From Euryodendron excelsum (lineage: Eukaryota; Streptophyta; Magnoliopsida; Ericales; Pentaphylacaceae), in contig CM065394.1 in assembly GCA_033060915.1 (NCBI GenBank), positions 29,524,501-29,588,500 of the forward strand: a stretch of 64,000 nt of DNA. Reading direction: 5' to 3'. Both the position numbers and the translations under genes were made by a program. The notes beneath the pieces were generated by a model, which did not search any database, had not been told where the DNA came from, and saw nothing but the letters and a program-made list of their open reading frames with translations. This document shows, one piece after another, positions 1 to 11,170 of the stretch (the stretch's first letter is position 1; each line of letters opens with the position of its first letter).

Positions 1-88
1 GGGTTAGCAGTGATATATAACCGACGGCTGTACATCGTCATGTATCTCCTTATTCATACTTATTTTTTTATTATTTTATATATTGCAG
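1..88 (+). other. 3' part of an intron (possibly including an upstream exon end)
   Basis: The stretch ends in a T-rich tract and the acceptor ttgcag at 83-88, directly before the coding exon at 89. A GT at 41-42 (gtatctcc) could be the donor, which would make bases 1-40 the end of a previous exon; that part is open in at least one frame. The window edge prevents a decision. Confidence 0.5.
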
Positions 89-205
89 AATAATTATCAC
101 CTTTTATCGGTTTATTGGGCTAGTGAAGGAGATGTCAAATTCAAGAGAGACCTATTGGCTCCTAAGTACGAACAACCTGCAGAAATGGAATCTGAAATTG
201 TGTAA
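89..205 (+). CDS. 3'-terminal exon of an unrecognised protein-coding gene (partial)
   Basis: After the splice acceptor at 83-88 the sequence is open in phase 0 for 38 codons and ends in TAA at 203-205. The peptide starts NNYHLLSVYWASEGDVKFK and ends QPAEMESEIV. It is hydrophilic, rich in Lys and Glu, and has no low complexity, so it looks like a genuine conserved C-terminus rather than chance. I do not recognise the family. A second frame is also open over most of the exon, so the reading frame rests on the acceptor and on the protein-like composition. The rest of the gene lies left of the window. No transposon signature touches the exon. Confidence 0.55.
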   Translation, partial: NNYHLLSVYWASEGDVKFKRDLLAPKYEQPAEMESEIV

Positions 206-685
206 TAACAATCAAGGCGTATTTTGATTTTTCTATTTTATTTAGCATCTTAAAATCTCTTTATTACACTACGTGGGTCATTTAGTGTTTTTGTTATCCT
301 AAATTTCTGACTAAATCGAATATCAACTCAAGATAATCTACATAACCTGGATTTAACACAATATTGTTGTTGTTTTTTGTTTTTAAAATAACCAAACTCA
401 ACACAATTCATTAACATTGTTTAATTATTGTTACTAAGTTGTTAGTGCAAGACCTTGATGATGTTAGTACTTAGTAGCAGTGTTCTGTTAAAACGTCAAA
501 AACATTAGCCTAATGCATGAGGTTCTGTTAAAACGTTATTTTACATATAAAGATGTTACTTTTGTATTTCGAATTCATGAGGTTCAAGTCATAATGGAAA
601 AACATCACCAACACCTGCTCTCATTAAAATTGCAATGAAGATAAAGTAACAGGAAAGCACCCATTTAACAGTAGCACGCCATTTG
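206..685. other. 3' flank of the exon, no gene seen
   Basis: AT-rich non-coding sequence with short homopolymers. It presumably contains the 3' UTR of the gene ending at 205; no clear canonical AATAAA was found close to the stop. Nothing else is recognised before the hAT-like element at 686. Confidence 0.5.
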
Positions 686-1354
686 CAGGGGTGGAACTAG
701 GCTTTTCTTTTGGGGGTGTCAAAATAAAACACAAATTTTTCTTCCTGGTGATATAATTATTATATACTGAAGTTTGCGTTAGACATACTTTTAAATTCAA
801 GCACTACAAATATATTAAAATGCAAGACTAAATTTCTATATGAAAAATAAACCAACTTCTATTAAAGATTAGAAAAAGAAGAAAAAAATACAGATTAATT
901 GTTTTATAAACAAAAATTGGGTAAAAACCACAATCCACTTTATAAATTTTTTTAAAAATTTTAGTGGATAAGAATTTTAAGAAAAGTTTTTAATTATGGA
1001 GGGTGTCGGTAGAATAGATATTTACTAGACTTCTATATCTTCTATATCTATAATATGATGAAGCAAACACTTTTGGTGAAGCCTCCACTTTGGTGAGGCT
1101 TATTTTTGTTGACAAAAACAACCGATAGAAAAAAGTTTGCTCAGTTTATATTTAACACATGCAAAGATAATTATATAATAGTTACTACTAAATTGTTTCT
1201 TCAGATTTTGTAACCGTCCGCTACTAAATTAATGATAAAGAGAGTGATTGGATATAATATGGCGCATGCAAATAACACGTGCAACCTTTTAATACTACAT
1301 ATAGAATGATCCGGCAAAAACCAGGGTGCCACGTCAAGTGTAGTTCCGCCCCTT
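686..1354. mobile_element. Non-autonomous hAT-like element, 669 bp
   Basis: The ends are imperfect terminal inverted repeats: CAGGGGTGGAACTA at 686-699 and TAGTTCCGCCCCTT at 1341-1354, matching at 12 of 14 positions. The flanks are an imperfect 8-bp target duplication, gccatttg at 678-685 and ctcatttg at 1355-1362 (6 of 8). An 8-bp duplication with CAGGGG-type ends is the hAT hallmark. The interior is AT-rich and non-coding, so transposase would have had to be supplied in trans. Confidence 0.65.
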
Positions 1355-1362
1355 CTCATTTG

Positions 1363-2053
1363 TCATTGCTAAGTGTAGTGCTGATAATCATCATCGCATT
1401 CAGCAATGTACATTGAGTGATTTTTTTCTTTTAAACAACAAAATATATTGAAATACCACCCTGCAACAACCACATATAAATACCTTCTAAACAAAAACAT
1501 CTGAGAATCTCACAAGTTGAAGTGATTCAAAAGACTAAAAACAAGAGCAATAACAACCCTTAAATGGAGAAATCAAGACCTCAAACCTAACCACTGACAA
1601 GATTTTATCAGCAAAAACATATGGATTCAATTTTGTTTTCCTATGTTTGAAACTAAAATTTATTAAAATAAAATAAAATAAAATAATATTTTTATGTTCT
1701 TTTTTTACACCTTTTCTTTTCTTTTCTTTTTTTTCATTCCCAAATCCTTCGTCTACGCAGCCTTAAGAGTCTGCTGGAATTTGTTTAGAGCACATCCTAA
1801 AGATACCTTTTTGATTAAATAATAATAACAATGAATATACACATTTCACATGGTGCTCTGAAATGACACCTATCAATTTCTTTGTTGGATTCATGGGATG
1901 CTGTAATTAAAGCCTATTCAGAAATGTGCATTTAAAGTATTTGTGTGTATACATACATATATAACCAGAAGTTAGAGAAGCGATAGGATGACAATAAGGG
2001 CCTTCTTTTAATTTTCATTAAAAAGGTGCCCTTAGTTTATTTATTCAGAGAAG
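1363..2053. other. AT-rich intergenic stretch, nothing recognised
   Basis: No ORF of interest, RNA gene or clear repeat boundary. It contains A/T runs and an imperfect aaaat run near 1665-1690. It ends at the target duplication of the copia element (agaag, 2049-2053). Confidence 0.5.
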
Positions 2054-2450
2054 TGTTATAAAACTAAATAAACTAGCAAGTAAAATATTCAAACACAATA
2101 TATAATAAAATTAATTTTTTTGAAACTGTTAAATAATAATTTAATAGTTCTTCTACAACTATAGGGATAGATATTCTTGATCACCTAAGCATGTATTTTT
2201 TTCATAAGATAAAATAGAAAGACAACATAAATTTAAATTGTTTACCTACACTCTTTATTTTTTTCTTTCTTATCTTTTTTCTCTTTTTCTTTCTCTTCCT
2301 CTCTTCTCTCTTTCTTTTCTTTCTCTCTTTTCTTTCTTCATTTTCTTTCTCTCTACGCAGCTCCTTTTATAGATAAGGAGGTGGAGTTGGTAATCACATG
2401 TTACCAACTCCACTTTCGGTCAGCCACACTTACCTAACTCTTTTATAACA
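2054..2450 (-). repeat. copia-1 left LTR (3' LTR of the element)
   Basis: 397 bp, from TGTTATAAAA to TTTTATAACA. It contains a long TC-rich tract (2255-2360) and a short palindromic block, agttggtaatcacatgttac followed by caact, near 2387-2413. Its inner edge is set by the adjacent polypurine tract. Confidence 0.8.
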
Positions 2451-2459
2451 CTTTCCCTT
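2451..2459 (-). other. Polypurine tract of copia-1
   Basis: Minus-strand AAGGGAAAG directly precedes the 3' LTR, the expected position of the plus-strand priming site in LTR elements. It sets both the orientation and the LTR edge. Confidence 0.7.
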
Positions 2460-2604
2460 GCATGACCGTCACAATAAACCTTATAAAATCATAGTGAAAG
2501 AAAAATGGGTGCGCTAAAATTGCCTCGTTAAAACCTTGCCACGAAAAACCCGTTGGAAAAAAAACTGTTGGCGAAGGTAAAAGAGTACAGTCTGCAACTC
2601 CCCC

Positions 2605-4400
2605 TCATTCATACATCTGGTATGAAGTACATGCTATATTATCTTCATATAATATCGTTGAGGTATCTTTGATTGAGGATAGTCCGCAACTATCTTGAAT
2701 ATGTTGGATCATAGATTTTAACCAAATGCATTCTCGACTTGCTTCATCAATTGCGATGATCTCAGAATGATATGAATAAGTTGCAGTTAATATCTGTTTC
2801 ACCGATCTCTAGGATATAACAGTGTTACCATAAATAAAAACATACCCAGTTTGAGATCGAGCTTTATGTGGATTAGAAAGGTAGCCAATGTTTGCATAGC
2901 CAATTACTTCAGGTTGTGACTCTTTTGAATAGAATAAGTCTATATCAGTTGTCTATCGTAGGTAACACAGTATATGCTTAATTCCTTTCTAATGTTGTTG
3001 AGTTGGTACAGAATTATATCTTGCCAATACGTTGACGAAGAATGTTATATCAGGTCTTGTATAATTTGTAGGAGATATAAGAGCACCGATTGCACTAAAA
3101 TATGGCACTTCAGGACCAAAAAATTCTTCATTATTTTCTTGAGGACGAAAAAGACCCTTCTGTATATCAAGTGATCAGACAACCATTGAAGAATTTTATG
3201 GATGAGCTTTATCAATATAACATTTTTTTGTATATGTCAACTGATGGATAAAATTCTTTCTGACAAATGCTTAATCTGCAAGACAAGACAATAATTTGTT
3301 CTTTTAAGGTATTTAAGTTTTCAATCACTAGTACCCATTTGAAATCTCCTCAAGAGTACCAATAATATCTAAAAGTATTAACATATATTACAATAATCAT
3401 CAATGCATATTCTCATGTACTGTTCACATATCATTCTTTCAATAAATATTTATTGAGATAATTGTACCATCTGCGTCTAGATTGGTTTAACCCACACATA
3501 TATCATTGAAGCTTGATAGAATATAATTCGAGGTATTTGCTTCAATTGCATATGTATATCATTACCTAATCCACCATATGAATAGGCTGTATTATACATT
3601 CATTAAATGCACATCTAGTCCTTCTAAGACTGACAAACTAATTAATAATATGAATGTAATTTCATCCTTATAGGATAGAATTTCTCATTATAGTCAATAC
3701 CAAGTCTTTGCGAGAAACCTTCTGATACGAGTCGTGCTTTATATCGCACTATTCTATTTTCTCATTGCGTAAATACCCATTTGTATCAAACTGGTTTTAC
3801 ATCTTCAGGTGGGTGGACTATTGGTCTGAATACTTTACAGCTTCTGGTGTTTAAACTATAGGTCCAACATTTGCTGGTGTTTGGACTACAAGTCCGATAT
3901 TTTCATCTTCTGGTGTTTGAACTACAAGTTCAAATACTTTACATTATGCTAATGAGTTTAATTATAACTCAGTAATTTCTTTTCATATTTTGATCGATCA
4001 TATTATTGACAGTTGTCGACTATTTGTGGTTTAGTCACTGCATTACTTCTGGGAATTGCATTTAAATAGAAATATGTTGTTAACAACAATATCATTTCTA
4101 TTCCATCATTCTCCTGTATTCACATTATTATTCATTGAGATCTTATTATTGTCAGATACCATTTCCTCTGTAGGAGATATCTTTTCAGGAGGTTTCTCTT
4201 TTGGGAATTCTTTTATAGGGGTTTCTTTAGAAAGTTTCGATGATGGATATTCCTCTGGAGGTTCATTTTCGTCTTCAACAAATTGCTCTTTAGGAGTTCC
4301 TTCTTCAAGAAGGTGCTCATTTTGTTATGTTTTCCTCTTTCTGAGAGTTTAATTTTTATACCGACATTCTTCTCACGCTTTAAGTGCTTTGAAATCATGT
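2605..4400 (-). pseudogene. copia-1 pol remnant: RNase H and N-terminal reverse transcriptase
   Basis: At 2802-2605 the minus strand encodes TATYSYHSEIIAIDEASREC, then an IWLKSMIQHIQ block and ILYEDNIAC. This is the characteristic C-terminal part of copia RNase H, with E and D of the active-site set. Around 3800-3660 in minus frames are KWVFTQ, a stop, [11 protein letters not shown] and [13 protein letters not shown], the start of copia reverse transcriptase. Around 4400-4060 lies the acidic linker that precedes RT. Stops and frameshifts break the frame throughout and the YVDD region is not readable. This is an old, dead copy. Confidence 0.75.
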
Positions 4401-7029
4401 GCTATTATATGAACATATGATTCTACAGGGACATCAACATATTGTATTACAGGGACATTAATATGTACTATAACATTAGCAGCTAGTATCGATATGATTT
4501 AATTATCGTTTTTGTGTCGGTGAATGCTTTAGACAATTAATTTGCAATCATATATAAGTAAATAATTTCTTTGTGAACTTCAAATTCACATCGACTTGTC
4601 CGAAAATCACGCTACGTCTTATATCTCCCCCTAATGATGGAAAAACTGACGCAACATAAGGACTATCAGTAAAATATAAGAGTTAACAGTAAATAAAGAT
4701 GTAACATTTGTATATATATGTATGCAGAGAAGTTTCTGTTTGACCATAAACAGGTACCTTTTTCAGTTCACCTAAACCTTTTTTCCTTTATGATGATTTC
4801 TTAATAACTCACGGACGACTGTCCGCGACTGCCCAATGGGACAATAGCAAGTAATAAAAACAATTTATTAGATCCAATTGATAATAGTTAAATTTTCTTA
4901 AGCACACACCAAATACCAATCTGATCCCAGTTGATAACAAATACCAAATACGAGATATTTAACATAATTGTGAATTATATTCTAAGGTATAACAAATTGG
5001 ATCACATTAACAATTTAATTTTCAATGTCTCATACTAATGAATTATACAAAATACCAATTGGCATTAGTAACATCATCTAAATCTCTATTCATATATAGA
5101 ATTCACTTTAATCATATAATACTTACCTACAACCTTGCAATCAAAGGACAAGCCTACATAATAATTCTAGAAAATCCATAATACATTCACATGCAGATAT
5201 AGTATAAGGAGATAAAAAATTGTGCAAATAAAAAAAATAACAACTGACAATTTATTTTTCCTAGGTCAAGAAGATCTAAAATAAGCAGCGACAATATAAG
5301 TTGTAAATTATCATTACTTAATTGTTATATTCTTTTCATCCGATGCTCCTAGTATAAACATAATAAAAATAAAGTAAAAACATCTGTAAGATTTGAGCAA
5401 ATTTTTTATGCTTTTAGTATAATAGAATGTATTATCAATATGGAGTTTTATTTTTTTTGACCATGTTATGTTAGCTTTTATAGAGCATAACTCTTCTGAG
5501 CTCGTCTACAACCTTCAATCAATTTATAATTCTTGATATTGTTTTAACATTAAATTCAGCTAATGTTAAGTGTACGATATATCAAAAAATTGTGTGCATT
5601 CTCGCAATGTCTGCTAGATATATATATTTTCTCATTCATATTTGTAATAATTGAAGTATTGGTATGATCCATGTCTTTAAATGCAAAATATATGTCATGT
5701 TTCATTGTCAAAATATTTCTATCATAGCAGTCTATTAACTATTTCATCATCGTACTATAGGTACGTGAACATCTTCATAATTCTTAAAAGGTTGAGCTCA
5801 CATTATTCCACTTCTAGTGGCATTTACAACCTTTAAGCTATCTCCAAAAATTCAAAGATTATTACATTATAATCATATGTGTGACAATATCCATGATCAT
5901 CAAATAAAAGTACATTCACGTCAAGGAATGATATAAAATTGGCCACATGTATAAGCTAATTATAGGACTCGATTGAGTGAGCTACACTACGCTGGATCCA
6001 TACCATTCACTTATCACTTCAGTGATTGATACATATTATAAATTTGTATTCTTTTTAGAAAGATGATATAACACTAATAAAAACATAGGAACAAAATAGG
6101 GAACAAAATCAAAATAATGTGGAACTCATAAATAGTACCGTAAATAGTAATGTAAATAGTATGCATGAATAGCAACGTAACTATTTACCCTTGTCTTTTA
6201 TTATATTTACACGATGAGCTATTGGAATACAATTTCTGAATTAATCCTCTTGATATTGCTACTTCTGGAGCACATTCGAGGCATAAAATATAAATATATT
6301 TATCTATCATATCTTCATCATGAAGCTTTCTTCTACATTATTTTTATTGTGGACGTATTTGAATAATAAAAATTGTACTCATTCTTTTATTTGGCAACAC
6401 TGTACTACATCATTATTATTACAACTTTCGGTGCACTAAATCATTGTCTTGTAACTTCAGGTGCATTCAACCATAATCTTGCAACTCCAAGTGCATTTAT
6501 TGATTATCTGGCAACTCCAGGTGGATTAAATCATAATATGTCTTGTGAAAAATTACAGTCTTCTGGCACTTGTATTTTTCAAACATTCAATGATGACATA
6601 ATGATAAACCAAATTAGGCAGCGTCTATAACAAACATAGTAAATAATAGTAGCAACATAAATTAAAGCAGTAGCAGGTGATAAGCCGTCCTTATAAATTA
6701 ACAATAATTAAATAAATTGCCTGCAGGCCTTAATAAATATTCTATAAGAGTGCTTACTTTCTTTTATTGTATTTCTAAAATCATTACTTCTGGAATGATC
6801 TAAATATAAAATATTTAAAGCAATACATATAATCAAATCTAACAATCATCAGTTAATGATCATGTCAAAACCTCTACCAACATATAAATGTTAGGTGGGT
6901 ATTATGATAAAAGACTACAGACAGAACTGTAACAAGTATTGCCGTACTATTAATTAAATATTATTTTATATAATTACTTTGCTATTACTATTTATCACTG
7001 TTCATGAATAGTAGAGTTCATCTGATACA
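4401..7029 (-). mobile_element. Heavily decayed interior of copia-1 (integrase/gag/leader side)
   Basis: By position this should hold integrase, protease and gag of the element, but no domain could be read with confidence. An imperfect repeat of about 30 bp (caactccaggtg / gtaacttcaggtgcattcaa types, 6425-6530) is visible. Near the right end, ctgatacat at 7020-7028 could be a mutated tRNA-Met primer site (minus strand TGGTATCAG). Open frames here are short chance frames. Confidence 0.45.
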
Positions 7030-7052
7030 TATATATATATATATATATATCA
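7029..7052. repeat. (TA)n microsatellite
   Basis: A run of alternating AT dinucleotides just inside or at the start of the copia-1 right LTR. It may have arisen after insertion and may explain why the outer part of this LTR no longer aligns with the left one. Confidence 0.8.
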
Positions 7053-7261
7053 CTATTTTTGTCTTTATTATAACTTTCAATCCAGACATCAAAATATAGT
7101 CAAGTCACATGTCTATGAAAAACTATTGAAATAAAAATTCCAAATTTATAAATATCATAGGCAAAACATGCAAGATCTGAGAGAAATAAAGCAACAAAGT
7201 TTTGAAATAAATACTATTTATTTCAACAGTTGAATTACTGTTCATACTATTCATGCGAATT

Positions 7262-7474
7262 GAGTAAAATAAAATAGAAAGACAATAGAAATTTAAATAG
7301 TTTACCTATACTATTTGCTTTTTTCTTTCTTGTTTTTTTTCTCTTCCTCTTTTCTCTCTTCCTTTTCTTTCTCTCTACGCAGCTCCTTTTATATAGATAA
7401 GGAGGTGGAGTTGATAATTACATGCTACCAACTCCACTCTCGGTCAGCCACACTTACCTAACTCTTTTATAACA
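7262..7474 (-). repeat. copia-1 right LTR, alignable part (5' LTR of the element)
   Basis: It aligns with 2205-2450 from aaaatagaaagacaa to the terminal TTTTATAACA, with a shorter TC-rich tract. The part to the left (to about 7030) has diverged beyond recognition. Because the element reads leftward, its own transcription would run away from the P450 at 7553. Confidence 0.75.
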
Positions 7475-7499
7475 GGAAGAAGGTAGACCCATGTTAGGC

Positions 7500-7505
7500 T
7501 ATAAA
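7500..7505 (+). promoter_or_regulatory. TATA box of the P450 gene
   Basis: TATAAA lies 48 bp before the ATG at 7553 and about 25 bp after the end of the copia LTR. The ATG context is gaaaaATGG (A at -3, G at +4), a good plant start. Everything upstream of the TATA region has been replaced by the retroelement. Confidence 0.6.
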
Positions 7506-7552
7506 TTGAAGAGATGGTAGGCTATTGGTTTCATACAGAACAAGTGTGAAAA

Positions 7553-8520
7553 ATGGCTCTAATACCACTGTTGCAACAATGGTGGCAAGAGCTATACAGA
7601 ACAACACACATCAATCCCTTTGTCTCCTCTTTGCTTCTCCTCTTTTCACTCCTGTTTCTGCTCAAGTTCGCCAAAGGTGGCAGCAAACTCAACTTACCTC
7701 CTTCGCCACCAAAAGCTACCGATAATCAACCACCTCCACCTGCTAAGCACGCTCCCTCACCGTTCTCTCCATGCCATATCCAAGAAGTATGGCCCCATAG
7801 TACTCCTATACTTGGGTCGTGCTCCTACTCTCGTGGTCACTTCTGCAGAGATAGCCAAAGACATCATGAAGACCCATGACATTGCTTTTGCAAACAGAAT
7901 CCGAACAAGGGCTTTTCATAACTTGATGTATGGAGGCGCTGATATAGCGTTTGCTCCACCCGGTGAGTATTGGAGACAAATGAGGCGGATCTGTGTTTTA
8001 AAGCTTTTGAGCCTCAAAAGGGTGAAATCATTTCGATTCATTAGGGAAGAAGAAGTTGATAGGTTGATTGAGCAGATACATCGTGCGTCTCTTGATGGAG
8101 CTTCTGTCAATCTTGGAGGGATGTTGGCTCATATCTCGAGCAGCATAGTATACAGATGTGTTCTTGGCAGAGAGTATGAAGGAGAAGATACTAAGAAGAG
8201 ATTCGTAGAATTAGCAAAGACTGTGAATGGGCTCATGGGAGATTTTTGCTTTCGTGATTTCTTCCCATTTTTAGGATGGATGGATGTTCTAACTGGTTTA
8301 GTTAAAAGATTAAAAGAGACTTCAGAAGGATTAGATGCTTTCCTTGACGAGGTGATTGAAGATCACCAGAATTCAAAAAGCAATGAAGATCACCCTGATA
8401 GAAAGTGCTTTATTGAAATTATGCTCCATCTTTAGAAAGAAGGCATGCTAGAGATTGATCTTACCCAAGACAATCTTAAAGCAATTTTACTGGTCTCTCC
8501 CACTCACAACCACCCTCCCC

Positions 8521-8564
<44 letters not shown>

Positions 8565-9205
8565 CTTAATTTTATGCTCTTTGTTAATTACAGGACATGT
8601 TTATTGGAGGAACTGATACTACTTCAGTAACCATGGAGTGGGCGATGGCAGAGTTGATGAAAAATCCAACCAAGATGAAGAAAGCTCAAGAAGAGGTAAG
8701 AAGAGTGGTTGGAAAGAAATCAAAGGTAGATGAAGATGATATTCATCAAATGGACTACTTCAAATGTGTCATCAAAGAGACTCTAAGGTTACATCCTGCT
8801 GGTCCTTTCTTAATTCCTCGAGAATTGACTGATAGTGCTAAATTGGAAGGTTATGATATTCCTCCCAAAACAAGAGTGTTTATCAATGCTTGGGCAATTC
8901 AAAGGGATCCCAAATTATGGGACAGGCCAGAAGAGTTCCTTCCAGAGAGATTCGTTAACAACCCGGTTGATTTTAAAGGTCAAGACTTCCAATTCATCCC
9001 ATTTGGTGCCGGGAGAAGGGGTTGTCCTGGAGTATCATTTGCCGTCATACAAGCTGAATATGTCCTTGCCAGTCTCTTGTACTGGTTTGACTGGAAGAGC
9101 CCAAATGGTGCAGATGGGGAGGACTTGGACATGACTGAGGTTCATGGGCTAGCATATCACAAGAAAACACGTCTTCAACTCGTTCCTGTGTTGTACTCTC
9201 CTTAA
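7553..9205 (+). pseudogene. Cytochrome P450, CYP71A-like, disrupted by a frameshift and a nonsense codon
   Basis: Microsomal haem monooxygenases of this clade oxidise small lipophilic metabolites; the substrate cannot be inferred. Two exons (7553-8492, 8594-9205) give 516 codons, normal for the family. Visible in order: an N-terminal membrane anchor (about residues 23-41), the proline hinge LPPSPPK, C-helix WRQMRR, I-helix GGTDTTS, K-helix ETLRLHP, PERF, and the haem loop FIPFGAGRRGCPG with its Cys ligand. Two lesions break it. One extra A in the AAAA at 7711-7714 shifts the frame right after PPSPPK, and TAG at 8433-8435 replaces what is normally a Gln codon (CAG) in the conserved stretch before KEGMLEIDLTQDN. 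Everything else is intact, including splice sites and catalytic motifs, so inactivation looks recent; assembly error for the frameshift is possible. CYP71A is favoured over CYP736 by the segment before the I-helix. Confidence 0.85.
8493..8593 (+). other. Phase-0 intron of the P450 gene with a CT microsatellite
   Basis: The donor GT follows CTG (8490-8492) and the acceptor acag ends at 8593; the exons join as AILL/DMFIGG. This intron just before the I-helix motif is the usual conserved intron of CYP71-clan genes. It contains a (CT)n run at about 8525-8562. Confidence 0.85.
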
Positions 9206-9915
9206 ATCCCTCGAGTATTCATGGTCATAAAAATCAATGCATGTGAAGATGTGATATTGGCTTGCTTGTTTTCCTGCCAAGTTAGTTGTGTTTTATGTCA
9301 AATTATCAGGCGGAAATAAAGGCTCTACTTATTCTGTATTGGATTTGGATCCCTTCGTTATTTAGTTTTTTTTTTTGGTTGAATGGTCGGCTTGTTCTCA
9401 TGCTAATAAAATATTTCAAGTTTGATCTCTTCTCATGTCTCTGCGTAACTAGCCATCATTTATGCAAGAAGCTTACATGATTCATATAGATGGTTGCCCT
9501 ACAAGAACTCAAACGAACAGCCAGCCAAAGGTTTGAACACCCAGCAGCAAAAGGGAAAAAAAAAATGGAATTAGATCTCTCTATTCATATTTGAATCATC
9601 CACGTTCTATAGGTGAAAAATAAAGAAATGGTCCAGATGAAGCAACAATTTTAAGTTGAAATTTATTTCCTTATATATAGTACACAACCTCATTTATTTT
9701 TAAGGAAGTCTCAAGTCATAGCTAAGTTGGAATCATATGATCATGATTCCTTCATTTTTATTCTAAATCATGCATGTGTGAATATACTTCAATTAATGAA
9801 AAATTCTGATTTGGAGGTGTTCCATCATAATATAGTGTATGGTAATTTCACGCTACTTGTTTTTCAACCAAGCATGAATATCCATTGTGAGAATCAATGG
9901 TTTTTGTGAATGAAA
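9206..9915 (+). other. 3' flank of the P450, with a possible polyadenylation signal
   Basis: AATAAA occurs at 9315-9320, about 110 bp after the stop, and a second candidate lies near 9405. The remaining sequence is AT-rich with no recognised gene. Confidence 0.5.
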
Positions 9916-10090
9916 AATGCTATTCTTCCAGAATTTATAATCAGAATTTTGAACCAAAATGATGTGGCAATGACAATTTTATAATTAAAATGCATCTTGA
10001 TGGGTTCTTTGTTTTAAAGTGATAGGCCCACAACTCAGCCACATCATTCTGGTTATATTTTCTGGTTCTATATTCTGATTGTATAGCATT
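9916..10090. mobile_element. MITE with long terminal inverted repeats, family 1
   Basis: The ends AATGCTAT and ATAGCATT open an inverted repeat of about 55 bp. Both arms contain an AATCAGAAT block, GAACCA and ATGATGTGGC in order. The total is 175 bp with no coding capacity. No convincing target duplication is seen, so the superfamily (Mutator-like is one option) is undecided. A degraded relative lies near 41600-41790. Confidence 0.6.
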
Positions 10091-11170
10091 ACTCTTTGTA
10101 AATTAGATTAGTTCAGTATTGTGATATTGTCATTAGTATAATTAAATTAACATCTCACAACAGTTTACACCCAACTCATGTTCCTATTAGTGGGAGAATA
10201 ACGCTCCATTCATCTGACTTTCCTCAGACCTCACGACAGCAGCAAGAACCTCATGCGTGGATACGTCTTTTTTGGATTTTTTTTTTTTTTTTCGGCATTG
10301 CTAATAGGACACTATTCTTTACATGATCAAGCTCGGTGACCTTATTGCACTGACAACATAGTAACCGTAATTAAACGATGTCGTGTTAAACGATGTTGTT
10401 CGATGATGTGTCAGAGATCTAGTCAACCTACTCGAAGTGAAAATTTCGCTTAAAAAATAAAAACTCAAAGTGAAAAATCAACATACTATAATTGTGGGTA
10501 TTTAAAATTAATATTTGGTATCTCTTTCACCAACCAAACGGCTAACCCCTTAAAGGAAATATCTATTCTTACATGAAATTGAGTGAATGGATGAGATAAC
10601 TCACTTATCAATCAGTACAGTAAGAAACCCACATTCATGGTTATTTTTGGTTGCGTGAATGAAGTAATTTCGTTTATAGTTTATTAATTGAAAACTTGTC
10701 AATTTGTAATGAGATAATTCAAAATTTGTCTAATAGCAAAATTGTTTATTGATCTCCCAATTTTAAATTTATATTTCAAAAGAAATGAATAAAATGAAAT
10801 GCTCATAAAAACCGCAAAATTTGTAGCGTCTACAACCAAACGCATGAATTATCCACAATTCATAAATGACCCAATTCAAAATTTGGTCAATTCACAATTC
10901 TAAAGTGAATTCTAAAGACAACAAAGCATTTGACTCATTCATGCATGCTCTACTTGGCTGAAGGATACATAGCTCAGTTGGTGGAGCTCAGCTCTTGCAA
11001 TTGGATTGTCTATTATGAAAATATTGTAAAATTTTGATAACATGTTTTCAAAGCCAATGAAAAAGGAACTCGATAAAAATGACTGGCTGTGCTCTCTTCA
11101 AGAAGAGCTGGGCTGGTGGATCAAGAATAGGAATAAAGATATTTATATACATGTTAAAAATAATAAGAAT
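10091..11170. other. Intergenic stretch, no gene seen
   Basis: AT-rich. It contains a T run near 10276-10292, and a possible foldback between 10645 (tttttggttgcg) and about 10840 (tacaaccaaacg) that is too weak to call. The tRNA-like fragment at 10966 is listed separately. Confidence 0.45.
10966..11010 (+). repeat. tRNA-like 5' half (possible SINE head or tRNA fragment)
   Basis: The sequence atagctcagttggtggagct resembles a tRNA D-arm and RNA polymerase III A box, with a GCTC/GAGC stem. No proper anticodon arm or B box (GGTTCGANNCC) follows. It is therefore not a functional tRNA; a tRNA-derived SINE remnant or a tRNA fragment is the best guess. Confidence 0.3.

Larger units (their letters stand above)
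2054..7474 (-). mobile_element. Decayed Ty1/copia LTR retrotransposon (copia-1)
   Basis: The outer ends are TGTTATAAAA at 2054 and TTTTATAACA at 7465-7474, a perfect 10-bp inverted repeat with TG...CA termini. Flanks are agaag (2049-2053) and ggaag (7475-7479), a 5-bp duplication with one mismatch. The left LTR (2054-2450) and the right LTR share a segment that includes a pyrimidine-rich tract and gaggtggagttg. A polypurine tract (minus strand AAGGGAAAG, 2451-2459) abuts the left LTR, and RNase H and RT remnants lie on the minus strand, so the element reads right to left. Coding capacity is lost through many stops and shifts. It ends about 25 bp upstream of the TATA box of the P450. Confidence 0.82.

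Noticed and set aside
4056..4352. 98-codon plus-strand frame within copia-1
   Set aside because: It is the antisense of the acidic linker before RT on the minus strand; the Ser/Gly-rich peptide is a shadow of codons for Glu and Pro.
10645..10850. Possible MITE with ttttggttgcg / acaaccaaacg ends
   Set aside because: The inverted match is only about 9 bp and no target duplication is visible.
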